Positions 50,134 through 58,343 of a DNA stretch of 64,000 bases are shown one piece after another (within the stretch, counting starts at the first letter, position 1; each line of letters starts with the position of its first letter). The notes under the pieces are model-generated. The model had not been told where the DNA came from. It was given only the letters and a program-made list of their open reading frames with translations, and did not search any database. Made by a program: the position numbers and the translations under genes. Source of the stretch: CAYNXB01 sp964401045. GTDB lineage: Bacteria; Pseudomonadota; Alphaproteobacteria; Sphingomonadales; Sphingomonadaceae. Location of the stretch: assembly GCA_964401045.1 (NCBI GenBank), contig CAYNXB010000005.1, positions 1 through 64,000 of the forward strand. Direction: 5' to 3'.

Positions 50134-51090
50134 TCACACCGCAACCGGGGCCCGCAGCACGCCTTGCGGCTCGTAATCGCGCACCGTGAAATCCTCGATC
50201 CGGTAATCGAAGATCGATTCCGGCCTGTTCGCGATTTCAAGCTTCGGCTCGCCGGCCGGTTCCCGCCCGAGTTGCTCTTCAACGAGGTGGGCGTGATTGA
50301 GATAGAGGTGCGTATCACCGCCCATCCATACCAGTTCGCCGGGTTTGTAACCGGTTTGCCGGGCGATCATCCGAGTCAGCAACGCGCCGCCGAACAGGTT
50401 GAACGGCAGGCCCAGCGCAACATCGCAGCTACGCTGGTAGAGCAGGCAGGAGAGGCGATCGCCGGCGACATGGAACTGGTAGGTCTTGTGGCATGGCGGA
50501 AGCGCCATCCGGTCGAGCTCGGCGACGTTCCAGCCCTCGATGATGTGGCGCCTGCTGCCGGGATTGGCCTTGAGGCTTTCGACCACCTGCGCGACCTGAT
50601 TGATGCCGGGACCGGGCCGGTACATACCCTCGCCCACCGGCTCATACGTCGGCCAGTCGACCCATTGCTTGCCGTAGACCGGGCCAAGATCACCCCAGCG
50701 CCGCGCGAATTCCTCGTCTGCGACGATGCGCGCCTCGAAATCTACCTGCGCAATGTCGTCGCCGGTTTCCTTGCGGTAGCGCGCCAGCGGCCAGTCACTC
50801 CAGATCGTCACCTTCTGCCGGAGCAGCGGGCGAATGTTGGTCTCGCCGGTGAGGAACCACAGCATCTCGCGCGCGGCGGCCTTCCAGAACACCCGCTTGG
50901 TGGTGAGCAGCGGCACGGCCTCGCCTGCCAAATCAAAGCGGAGCTCCGCGCCGAACACTGAGCGTGTGCCCACCCCGGTGCGATCCGAGCGCTCGTCGCC
51001 CTCCTCCCAGATGCGCCGCATCAGGTTGAGATAGGCCCATTCCCAGTGGCTGGAGGAGGAAGACTCGGGGCTGTGAGCGAGACTGGCCAT
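50134..51090 (-). CDS. thyA: Thymidylate synthase
   Basis: 318 residues. Folate-dependent dUMP methylation to dTMP: RTGVGTRSVFGAELRFDLAG, WFLTGETNIRPLL, DLGPVYGKQWVDWPTYEPVG, active-site Cys in ALPPCHKTYQFHVAGD, and RSCDVALGLPFNLFGGALL. It is longer than E. coli ThyA (264) because of an insert around DWPLARYRKETGDDIAQVDF, as in Lactobacillus-type enzymes. The start ATG is at 51088-51090. No thyX seen. Confidence 0.95.
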   Translation of the reverse strand: MASLAHSPESSSSSHWEWAYLNLMRRIWEEGDERSDRTGVGTRSVFGAELRFDLAGEAVPLLTTKRVFWKAAAREMLWFLTGETNIRPLLRQKVTIWSDWPLARYRKETGDDIAQVDFEARIVADEEFARRWGDLGPVYGKQWVDWPTYEPVGEGMYRPGPGINQVAQVVESLKANPGSRRHIIEGWNVAELDRMALPPCHKTYQFHVAGDRLSCLLYQRSCDVALGLPFNLFGGALLTRMIARQTGYKPGELVWMGGDTHLYLNHAHLVEEQLGREPAGEPKLEIANRPESIFDYRIEDFTVRDYEPQGVLRAPVAV

Positions 51091-51191
51091 CGGCCGGTTC
51101 CTAGACCCGCAAATGCCCGCTTGCCACCCCGCGGCGTCGCACTTATAGGGCCGCCTCTGCCTCGCCCCGCAGGGTTTCTGCGGGCTCCGGT

Positions 51192-51268
51192 CGGGGAGTA
51201 GCTCAGCCTGGTAGAGCACTGTCTTCGGGAGGCAGGGGCCGGAGGTTCGAATCCTCTCTCCCCGACCA
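51192..51268 (+). tRNA. tRNA-Pro (anticodon CGG)
   Basis: 77 nt with encoded CCA. Acceptor CGGGGAG/CTCCCCG, D-arm AGCTCAGCCTGGTAGAGC, anticodon stem CTGTC/GGCAG with loop TTCGGGA, T-arm GGAGGTTCGAATCCTC. Plus strand, divergent from thyA. Confidence 0.96.
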
Positions 51269-51283
51269 TTATTTCGTGTATCA

Positions 51284-51304
51284 AAACCGTCCGGCGGGCG
51301 GTTT
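51284..51304. terminator. Hairpin after tRNA-Pro
   Basis: AAACCGTCC (51284-51292) pairs with GGGCGGTTT (51296-51304) around GGC. A and T runs at the two sides let it act in either direction. The remaining ~195 bp to the next gene show no recognisable element. Confidence 0.6.
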
Positions 51305-51499
51305 GGGCCGAAAATGCATAAGGCGATAGCGCGTAAGGCGCATCGGAGCTGTTCGGAAAGCATTCATTTCCAGCAGCTTATAAGAACAACGCCGATCATG
51401 AGGGACTTCCTGCGGGAAGCACGCGGCACAGCGAACAATCAGAGATCGCGGCGATTGATCGCCAGCATCCGTATTGGCTCTCATTGTCTGGATTTGCCT

Positions 51500-52147
51500 A
51501 TGGAACTCGATCGACGGCATCTGATCGGCGCCGCTGCAGCGGCCGCCGCAGCCGGCTGCCTCGCCGCGATGGCCCCTCGCACGCTCGTTCCGGCAACGGG
51601 CTCGCCGGTCGTTCACGCCCCTGTCCCAGCGGTGGTGAAGCGCGCGGAACCGCCCTCGCTGCTGCGTCAGGCGACGGCGGCTCTCGACAGGCACGGTATC
51701 GCCAAACGCGATCTTGTCGGCCTGGTCGACTTCTCGGCGCACTCCAGCAAACCACGCCTGCAACTGGTCGATATCGTGGGTGGCGCGATCCTGGGCGCCT
51801 ACCTCGTCGCCCATGGCAAGGGCTCGGACCCGGAAAACACCGGCTGGCTGCATTCGTTCTCCAACGAGGAGGGATCGAATGCCTCCTCCCGTGGCGGTTT
51901 CCGCACCGCCGCTGCCTATTACGGCAAGCACGGCCACTCACGCCGCCTGGTCGGCCTCGATGCGGACAATGACCAGGCCCTCTCGCGCGCCATCGTTATG
52001 CACGGCGCGCCTTACGTGCAGCACGAGCTGATCGACCGGCAGGGCCACATCGGGCGCAGCCAGGGCTGCTTCGCGGTGGCGGAAAGCTGCATCGGCGCGG
52101 TGCTGGACCGGCTCGGCGAAGGTCGCCTGCTGTTCGCCGCCAAGTGA
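51500..52147 (+). CDS. Murein L,D-transpeptidase catalytic domain family protein (YkuD_2)
   Basis: 215 residues. N-terminus MELDRRHLIGAAAAAAAAG has a twin-arginine and hydrophobic stretch, so export by Tat is possible. The catalytic region reads SRAIVMHGAPYVQHELIDRQ followed by HIGRSQGCFAV, with His and Cys of the YkuD_2 active site. It probably acts on peptidoglycan stem peptides in the periplasm. The ATG at 51500 is chosen since the signal peptide starts there; an earlier in-frame ATG adds a non-conserved 62-residue piece. Confidence 0.85.
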   Translation: MELDRRHLIGAAAAAAAAGCLAAMAPRTLVPATGSPVVHAPVPAVVKRAEPPSLLRQATAALDRHGIAKRDLVGLVDFSAHSSKPRLQLVDIVGGAILGAYLVAHGKGSDPENTGWLHSFSNEEGSNASSRGGFRTAAAYYGKHGHSRRLVGLDADNDQALSRAIVMHGAPYVQHELIDRQGHIGRSQGCFAVAESCIGAVLDRLGEGRLLFAAK

Positions 52148-52275
52148 ACTTCGCCGCCGTCACCCTTCATTCACTACCGCCGGGTAAATGCGGACCACGC
52201 TCCTTGTAATCCCGCTGTAACATCGCCATTGGGGGCGCGGCGCGGCAACTGGCCCGGAGGAATCCGGCGGAACTC

Positions 52276-53751
52276 ATGAACCTGACCCATCCCTTCCTCG
52301 ACGCGGACGGCGACAAGCTGCGGGAAGAGTGCGGCATCTTCGGCGTGATCGGTGCGACCGACGCTGCCGCGGCCTGCGCCCTCGGCCTCCATGCGCTCCA
52401 GCACCGCGGACAGGAAGCGGTCGGCATCACCAGCTTTGATGGCACCGAGTTCTACTCGAGCCGCGGCATGGGCCATGTGGCCGACAACTTCTCGACCGGA
52501 GAATCACTCGCTGAGCTGCCCGGGATCATGGCCGCGGGCCATGTGCGCTATTCGACCACCGGGGGCGCGGGCGTGCGCAACGTGCAGCCGCTGTTTGCCG
52601 AGCTCGCCACCGGCGGCTTCGCGATCGCGCACAACGGCAACATCTCCAATGCGATGCATCTCAAACGCGAGCTGGTGCGCCAGGGGGCGATCTTCCAGTC
52701 GACCTCGGACACCGAGGTGATCATCCACCTCGTCGCTACCAGTCGCCGCTATCCGACCGTGCTCGACCGCCTGATCGAAGCGTTGCGCCAGGTCGAAGGC
52801 GCCTATTCGCTGGTCTGCATGACGCCCCGGGGCATGATCGCGTGCCGCGATCCGCTGGGCATTCGCCCGCTGGTGATGGGGCAGCTCGGTGACGCGACGG
52901 TGTTCGCCAGTGAGACAGTCGCGCTCGACGTGATCGGCGCCGAATTCGTCCGCCAGGTCGAGCCGGGCGAGCTGATCGAAGTCGATTTTGACGGCAAGAT
53001 CACCAGCACCCGGCCGTTCGGGCCGGTTTCCGCGCGGCCGTGCATCTTCGAGCACGTCTATTTCAGTCGCCCGGATTCGGTGTTCGACGGCCGCTCGGTC
53101 TACGCCTCACGCAAGGCGATCGGGACCCAGCTCGCGCTGGAAGCGCCATGCGACGCCGATATCGTCGTGCCGGTGCCCGACAGCGGAGTGCCCGCGGCGA
53201 TCGGTTTCGCCGAGCAGAGCGGCATCCCGTTCGAGCTAGGCATCATTCGCTCGCACTACGTCGGCCGTACGTTCATCCAGCCATCGGACAGCGCACGGCA
53301 CGCCAGTGTGCGGCGCAAGCACAACGCCAATCGCAAGATCGTCGAAGGCCGCCGGATCGTGCTGATCGACGATTCGATCGTGCGCGGCACCACCAGCATG
53401 AAGATCGTCGAGATGATGCGCGATGCCGGTGCCAGCGAGGTGCATTTCCGCGTCGCCAGCCCGCCGACCGGGCACGGCTGCTATTACGGCGTGGACACGC
53501 CGGAACGCTCGAAGCTGCTCGCCGCGCGGATGGACATCGAGGCGATGTGCGAATTCATCAAGGCCGATAGCCTGGCGTTCGTGTCGATCGACGGGCTCTA
53601 CCGCGCGGTCGGGCTCGAAGGGCGCAACGCAGCACGTCCGCAGTATTGCGACGCCTGCTTCACCGGTGATTATCCGACCAGCCTGACCGACCTCGCCCAC
53701 CGCGATGAAGACGGCAAGCAGCTCTCGTTCCCGGTCAACAGGGTCGCCTGA
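52276..53751 (+). CDS. purF: Amidophosphoribosyltransferase
   Basis: 491 residues, first committed step of purine synthesis. The glutaminase nucleophile Cys lies in REECGIFGVIG (about residue 19), so a short propeptide is removed. GLHALQHRGQEAVGI and HVRYSTTGGAGVRNVQPLF follow. The PRPP motif is IVLIDDSIVRGTTSMKIVEM. The 3' end shares one base with the next start (TGATG). Confidence 0.97.
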   Translation: MNLTHPFLDADGDKLREECGIFGVIGATDAAAACALGLHALQHRGQEAVGITSFDGTEFYSSRGMGHVADNFSTGESLAELPGIMAAGHVRYSTTGGAGVRNVQPLFAELATGGFAIAHNGNISNAMHLKRELVRQGAIFQSTSDTEVIIHLVATSRRYPTVLDRLIEALRQVEGAYSLVCMTPRGMIACRDPLGIRPLVMGQLGDATVFASETVALDVIGAEFVRQVEPGELIEVDFDGKITSTRPFGPVSARPCIFEHVYFSRPDSVFDGRSVYASRKAIGTQLALEAPCDADIVVPVPDSGVPAAIGFAEQSGIPFELGIIRSHYVGRTFIQPSDSARHASVRRKHNANRKIVEGRRIVLIDDSIVRGTTSMKIVEMMRDAGASEVHFRVASPPTGHGCYYGVDTPERSKLLAARMDIEAMCEFIKADSLAFVSIDGLYRAVGLEGRNAARPQYCDACFTGDYPTSLTDLAHRDEDGKQLSFPVNRVA

Positions 53752-54479
53752 TGGTTGAGGCAGCCGGGAGCCAGCCTTTCGCCGGGCAGATCGCGCTCGT
53801 CACCGGGGCGAGCAAGGGTATCGGCGCGGCCACCGCGCTTGCGCTCGGCAAGGCCGGGGCGCACGTCGTCCTTACCGCACGCACTGCGAGCGAGCTCGAA
53901 GCGATCGAGGAAGCTATCCACAACGCGGGCGGCAACGCGACGATCGCCCCGATGGATCTCGGAGAGCCCGACGCGATCGCCCGGCTCGCCGCGGCGATGG
54001 CCGACCGCTGGGAGCGGCTCGACCTGCTGGTTCTCTCGGCCGCCTACCTTCCGTTGCCCGGGCCGGTCCCACAGTTCGATCCGAAAGACTTCAACCGGGC
54101 GATCACCACTAATGTGCTCGCCACGCAGGCGCTGATCGCGGCGTTCGATCCGCTTCTCAGGGGCAGTGCGGACGCGCGCGTGATCGGGTTCACCAGCGGG
54201 GTCGTCGCTCATCCGTTTCCTTATTGGGGCGGTTACGGCGCGACCAAGGCGGCATCGGACTTTCTCCTCGAATGCTACTGGCGCGAGGTGGAGAAGGTAT
54301 CCAGCATTCGCGTTGCGATCGTCGATCCCGGCGCCGTCCGCACGCAGATGCGCGCGAAGGCGTTTCCGGGCGAAGATCCAATGACGGTCAAGGCGCCAGA
54401 GGTGGTCGCGGAACGCATCGTGGCGCTATTGCAGCAAGGTTTCGCCAGCGGCCATCGCGAAGTGATCGCCAGCGATTAA
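53751..54479 (+). CDS. SDR family NAD(P)-dependent oxidoreductase
   Basis: 242 residues, classical short-chain dehydrogenase/reductase. Cofactor motif VTGASKGIGAATALAL, NNAG-equivalent VLSAAYLP, and active-site residues in SGVVAHPFPYWGGYGATKAA (Tyr-x3-Lys, with the Ser about 14 residues before). TARTAS after strand 2 favours NADP. Substrate unknown. It is coupled to purF by a one-base overlap. Confidence 0.92.
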   Translation: MVEAAGSQPFAGQIALVTGASKGIGAATALALGKAGAHVVLTARTASELEAIEEAIHNAGGNATIAPMDLGEPDAIARLAAAMADRWERLDLLVLSAAYLPLPGPVPQFDPKDFNRAITTNVLATQALIAAFDPLLRGSADARVIGFTSGVVAHPFPYWGGYGATKAASDFLLECYWREVEKVSSIRVAIVDPGAVRTQMRAKAFPGEDPMTVKAPEVVAERIVALLQQGFASGHREVIASD

Positions 54480-54570
54480 CCAATCTCGGCAGGATCCCCG
54501 AAACCATTCCGGGCGATACTTGCACCGCACGCCTACAGTTGGGCGGCGGGAATATCGGGATCTAAAAGCG

Positions 54571-54921
54571 ATGATGCTCGACCAGGCTCCGACGCGTTAC
54601 GCGATCGCGGCGCAGGAAGACCGCAGCGCGCCGCGCACCAAATTGACTATCCCGGCGCAGCTGCGCCAATCCGGCGGCCGCGGGTTCCAGACCGTGGTTC
54701 ACGACCTGTCGCTGTCCGGCTTCTCGGCGACGGCGGTCAACCGCATGCATCCCGGCGCGGTGTGCTGGGTGACGCTGCCCGGGCTCGAAGCGCTGCAGGC
54801 GCAAGTGGTGTGGTGGGAGGACCAGCTGTGCGGCTGCGCCTTTACCGAGCTGCTCAGCCCGATCGTCCACGACAACGTCCTGGCCCGTTATCGCGGCGAC
54901 GGCGTCTACAAGCGCAGCTAG
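54571..54921 (+). CDS. PilZ domain protein
   Basis: 116 residues consisting of a single PilZ domain. The N-terminal Arg pair in DRSAPRTKLTIPAQ and the DLSLSGFSA motif are the c-di-GMP binding elements; Arg spacing (R-x3-R) is shorter than the usual RxxxR, so binding should not be assumed. Likely a c-di-GMP effector in surface behaviour. It ends 4 bases into the convergent methyltransferase gene. Confidence 0.87.
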   Translation: MMLDQAPTRYAIAAQEDRSAPRTKLTIPAQLRQSGGRGFQTVVHDLSLSGFSATAVNRMHPGAVCWVTLPGLEALQAQVVWWEDQLCGCAFTELLSPIVHDNVLARYRGDGVYKRS

Positions 54922-56156
54922 GCGTCCTTCACCAGCGTGACCTGAGACACGGTGATTCCGCCGCCGCGGAAGCCGCCTTCGCAATACATCAGGTAGAACC
55001 GCCACAGGTTGCAGAAATGCTCGTCGAAATCGGCCGGCAGGCGGTTCTCGAGGATCGCCTGCTCGAAGCTCTCACGCCAGGTCTTGAGCGTTTCGGCATA
55101 GTCGAGGCCGAAATCCTCCTGATCCTGCCATGACAGCCCGCGCGATTCGGCGAGCTGACGGAACTCGCCCGGTTTGATCAGCAGACCGCCCGGAAACACA
55201 TAGGCCTGGATGAAATCGGCGTTGCGGGCGTAACCTTCGAACAGCGTGTCCTTCATCGCGATGTACTGGATCGCGGCGCGCCCGCCGGGCCTGAGGTTGC
55301 GAGCGACGCTGTCGATGAACGCCGGCCAGTATTCGCGCCCCACCGCCTCAACCATCTCGACCGAGACGATCGCATCGAAATGCCCGCGCACGTCACGGTA
55401 GTCCTGCTTGCGAAACTCGACCCCCGGATGGCGCTCGCTCGCCCACGCGAGCTGCTCGTCAGACAGGGAAATGCCGGTCACCTTGCTGCCACGCGCCGCG
55501 AAATAGGCGCTCAGCGCGCCCCACCCGCAGCCGATCTCGAGCAAGGTATCGGGCTTCCCCAGCCGTTCGGCGAGCCGTGCCCACTTGCGCTTCTGCGCCG
55601 CCTCGATCCCGTCGTCCGCCCAGTGATAGGCGCTCGAATAGCTCATAGTCGGGTCAAGCCAGGCGCCGTAGAAGTCGTTGCCCAGATCGTAGTGCGCGTG
55701 GATGTTGCGCTCAGCCTGTTCGCGCGAGTTGGCGTTGAGCTTGTGGAGCCAGCGCGAAGCCATCCGCCACGGCCCCTTCGAGCGACCGATTTCGCCGAGC
55801 GGCTCGCCGTTGGCCGAAAACACCGCGAACAGCGACACCGGGTCCGGGCTGGTCCACTCGCCGTCTTCCCACGACTGGAACAGGCCGACCGTGCCCGAAG
55901 TGCCGAAGCGCAGCAGCATGCGCCAGTCCGCGATGGCAATCTCACCCGCCAGGCCCGGCGCACGGCCACCGAGCAGGCGAGTCGTTCCATCGGGCAGATG
56001 CGTGGTGATCGAGCCGGCCTCGAGCCCGCGGTCGATACGGTCGAGCAGTTTGTGGAAGCCGGGCGCAAACAGCCGTGCGAGCAGCGTCGGCCCCTTGCCA
56101 AAACGCCGCCCGCCGGAAAGGAGCGCTAGCCCCCTGGTGGTCCCTTCCGCGGTCAT
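54918..56156 (-). CDS. Cyclopropane-fatty-acyl-phospholipid synthase family methyltransferase
   Basis: 412 residues, SAM-dependent. N-terminal lipid-binding part (FGTSGTVGLFQSWEDGEWTS), then AHYDLGNDFYGAWLDPTMSY, SAM site LLEIGCGWGALSAYFAARGS, GISLSDEQLAWA, and MVEAVGREYWPAFID with the conserved Glu. It would methylenate unsaturated acyl chains of membrane phospholipids. The YdjM-like gene upstream is 8 bp away on the same strand. Confidence 0.93.
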   Translation of the reverse strand: MTAEGTTRGLALLSGGRRFGKGPTLLARLFAPGFHKLLDRIDRGLEAGSITTHLPDGTTRLLGGRAPGLAGEIAIADWRMLLRFGTSGTVGLFQSWEDGEWTSPDPVSLFAVFSANGEPLGEIGRSKGPWRMASRWLHKLNANSREQAERNIHAHYDLGNDFYGAWLDPTMSYSSAYHWADDGIEAAQKRKWARLAERLGKPDTLLEIGCGWGALSAYFAARGSKVTGISLSDEQLAWASERHPGVEFRKQDYRDVRGHFDAIVSVEMVEAVGREYWPAFIDSVARNLRPGGRAAIQYIAMKDTLFEGYARNADFIQAYVFPGGLLIKPGEFRQLAESRGLSWQDQEDFGLDYAETLKTWRESFEQAILENRLPADFDEHFCNLWRFYLMYCEGGFRGGGITVSQVTLVKDA

Positions 56157-56164
56157 TTAGGGGC

Positions 56165-57151
56165 TTATGACGCCTGCGTGGCGGCCTCGCAACCCGGTGC
56201 GCGGGTGGGCAAGGTCACCGATTGGCCGAGGCGCCCCCGAGCCGGGCTCGTCGCGAAGCGTGCATCCTGGTATTCGATGCGTATCTGGCATCTCCCGCGC
56301 GTGATCCAGGCCATGGGCAGGATCGACCAACGGCCGAACCGCACCAGCGCAGGCGTTGCCCCCAACATCTCGCGGGCCAGCGGGTCCGCCATTCCATCGA
56401 ACATCGGCGCGCGAAAGGTGGTTAGCCGCGTCGGCGAGCGGAGCGGATCGTACATTCCGCTGCCGATGTTGTGGCCCTCCCGCCAGATCACATCGCGCTT
56501 CCAGAACAGCACCGGCGGCGGCGATACCACAACCACCTCGGGGTTGGCATGCGGCGGGCCTTCGACCGGCGTTCGCCGGGCGTAAGCGCTGAGCACACCG
56601 TTCGCGGAGATGTAGACGATCAGGGTCGCCACCGCGGCAGCCGCCGGCTTGCGCCAGTCCCCGCCCTTTTTCTCACGACGACGCGAGAGCCAGATGGCGA
56701 GCGCCATGCCGCTCCAGACCCACACGTCGATGATGAACAGCGAATCGTTGTGGAACCACAGGTTGCTGAACGGCGCGAACAGCTGGACCGCGTAGCTCGT
56801 CTGCCAATCGAGCAGCGGGTGCGTCAGGCAGCCGAGATAGGCGAGCGCGAGCAGCCAGCCGAAGCGCATCTCGAGGCCGCTCTTGAAGGCCACCCCGCGC
56901 TCGACCTGCCAGCGGTCGAGCAGCCACAACAAGGCCGCGAGCCCGAGCGGCAGGACCAGAAAGCCGCCGAGCAGGCTATGAGTGAAGCCGCGGTGCGTCG
57001 CGAGCGATGCCCATGGCACCCACCAGAAGAACACGTCGATATCGGGCGCGTTGGCGCCAAGGATCAGCGCGGCGAGGCCCTTGCGGGTCTTCTCCTTGAG
57101 CCCAGTCTGGCCGAGCGCCCACCCGGCAAGGCTGTGCGTGAAATTGTCCAT
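56165..57151 (-). CDS. Metal-dependent hydrolase, YdjM/DUF457 type inner-membrane protein
   Basis: 328 residues, four or five membrane spans. N-terminal MDNFTHSLAGWALGQTGLKE with APDIDVFFWW and THRGFTHSLLGGFLV gives the His/Asp ligands of this family; DWQTSYAVQLFAPFSN is a further family block. Related YfhO/YdjM proteins are predicted phospholipid or undecaprenyl-phosphate phosphatases; not tested. It is preceded by the 27-bp TGTCAC element and followed by the cyclopropane-synthase-like gene, so a lipid role is plausible. Confidence 0.88.
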   Translation of the reverse strand: MDNFTHSLAGWALGQTGLKEKTRKGLAALILGANAPDIDVFFWWVPWASLATHRGFTHSLLGGFLVLPLGLAALLWLLDRWQVERGVAFKSGLEMRFGWLLALAYLGCLTHPLLDWQTSYAVQLFAPFSNLWFHNDSLFIIDVWVWSGMALAIWLSRRREKKGGDWRKPAAAAVATLIVYISANGVLSAYARRTPVEGPPHANPEVVVVSPPPVLFWKRDVIWREGHNIGSGMYDPLRSPTRLTTFRAPMFDGMADPLAREMLGATPALVRFGRWSILPMAWITRGRCQIRIEYQDARFATSPARGRLGQSVTLPTRAPGCEAATQAS

Positions 57152-57173
57152 TCAGCGCGGCCCGGAATGCAGG

Positions 57174-57200
57174 AAAGTGACAGGTGTGACACGGTCCAGG
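57174..57200 (-). promoter_or_regulatory. Second copy of the TGTCAC-N3-TGTCAC element, upstream of the YdjM-type gene
   Basis: On the minus strand 26 of 27 bases equal those at 14761-14787. It ends 22 bp before the YdjM-type start codon (57151). The rest of the 157-bp gap to korB shows nothing else I can name. Confidence 0.55.
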
Positions 57201-57308
57201 CGAAACCTTGGCAGGGCCGCCGGGCACAGGTTTTCAGACAAACGGATTGCAAGCCCCCGGCACTTCATCGCGCATCGGATGCCACGCCCGTGCCGAGTAG
57301 GAAAGCCC

Positions 57309-58343
57309 CTAGACGGGGTCGGGCGCCGTGCCGCTGACAGTCCAGGTTTGGCCCTTCGCCAAAAGCGCGGCGAGATCGGGTTGCTTGCCTTCGGTCGAAC
57401 GGGCGCGCTCACTGGCGACGCCGCTTTCGAAAGTCGGCCGCGGGTCATCGTAGAGCACGCCCAGTGCCATCGGGAACGGGCCGAACGGCAGCTCGACCAG
57501 CATGTGCGCGATCGAGCGGTTCTTCACGTTATGGACGATCACGCCGGCGGCTTCCCAGTCACCATCGACTACGTCGACCATCTTCAGTTCGAGCAGGTCG
57601 CGGTCGAGCGCGATGCCCTTGGCCCCGCCCCCGAACAGCATCGGCTGTCCGTCCTCAAGCCACAGCTGACGGTCCTCGGCGCCCTTGGGGGCGGCGAAGC
57701 CATCGAACACGTCCTTGTTGTAGACGATGCAATTCTGGAAGATCTCGATGAACGCCGCGCCCTGGTGGGCGTAGGCGGCCTTGAGCACATCGGGCAGGTT
57801 CTTCGAAACGTCGAATCCCCGCGCCACGAACCGCGCCCCTGCCCCCAGGGCAAACGCACAGGGGTTTGCCGGCCGGTCGACCGAGCCGAGCGGCGTTGAC
57901 GGAGAGCGCGTGCCGACGCGGCTGGTCGGCGAGTACTGGCCCTTGGTGAGGCCGTAGATCTCGTTGTTGAACAGCATGATCTGCAGGTTCACGTTCCGCC
58001 GCAGCACATGCATCAGGTGGTTGCCACCGATCGACAGCCCATCGCCGTCACCGGTGATCAGCCACACGTCGAGCTCCGGATTGGCGAGCTTGATCCCGGT
58101 CGCGAACGCCGGCGCGCGGCCGTGGATCGTGTGGAAGCCGTAGCTCTCGACATAATAGGGGAAGCGGCTCGAGCAGCCGATGCCGCTGACGAACACGGTG
58201 TTCGCCGGATCGGCATGGAGCTGTGGCAGGGTGCGCTGCACCGCCTTGAGGATCGCGTAGTCGCCACAACCCGGGCACCAGCGGACCTCCTGGTCGGTCT
58301 CCCAGTCCTTCAGCGTGGTCTCGATGGGAGTCATGTCGTTCAT
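57309..58343 (-). CDS. korB: 2-oxoacid:ferredoxin oxidoreductase, beta subunit
   Basis: 344 residues, TPP-binding subunit. WCPGCGDYAILKAVQRTLPQ carries two of the cluster Cys; GIGCSSRFPYYVESYGFHTI, GDGDGLSIGGNHLMHVLRRN and NEIYGLTKGQYSPTS form the TPP site. It oxidises 2-oxoglutarate (or another 2-oxoacid) with ferredoxin. The start is ATG 58341-58343, overlapping the alpha stop (ATGA). Confidence 0.94.
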   Translation of the reverse strand: MNDMTPIETTLKDWETDQEVRWCPGCGDYAILKAVQRTLPQLHADPANTVFVSGIGCSSRFPYYVESYGFHTIHGRAPAFATGIKLANPELDVWLITGDGDGLSIGGNHLMHVLRRNVNLQIMLFNNEIYGLTKGQYSPTSRVGTRSPSTPLGSVDRPANPCAFALGAGARFVARGFDVSKNLPDVLKAAYAHQGAAFIEIFQNCIVYNKDVFDGFAAPKGAEDRQLWLEDGQPMLFGGGAKGIALDRDLLELKMVDVVDGDWEAAGVIVHNVKNRSIAHMLVELPFGPFPMALGVLYDDPRPTFESGVASERARSTEGKQPDLAALLAKGQTWTVSGTAPDPV

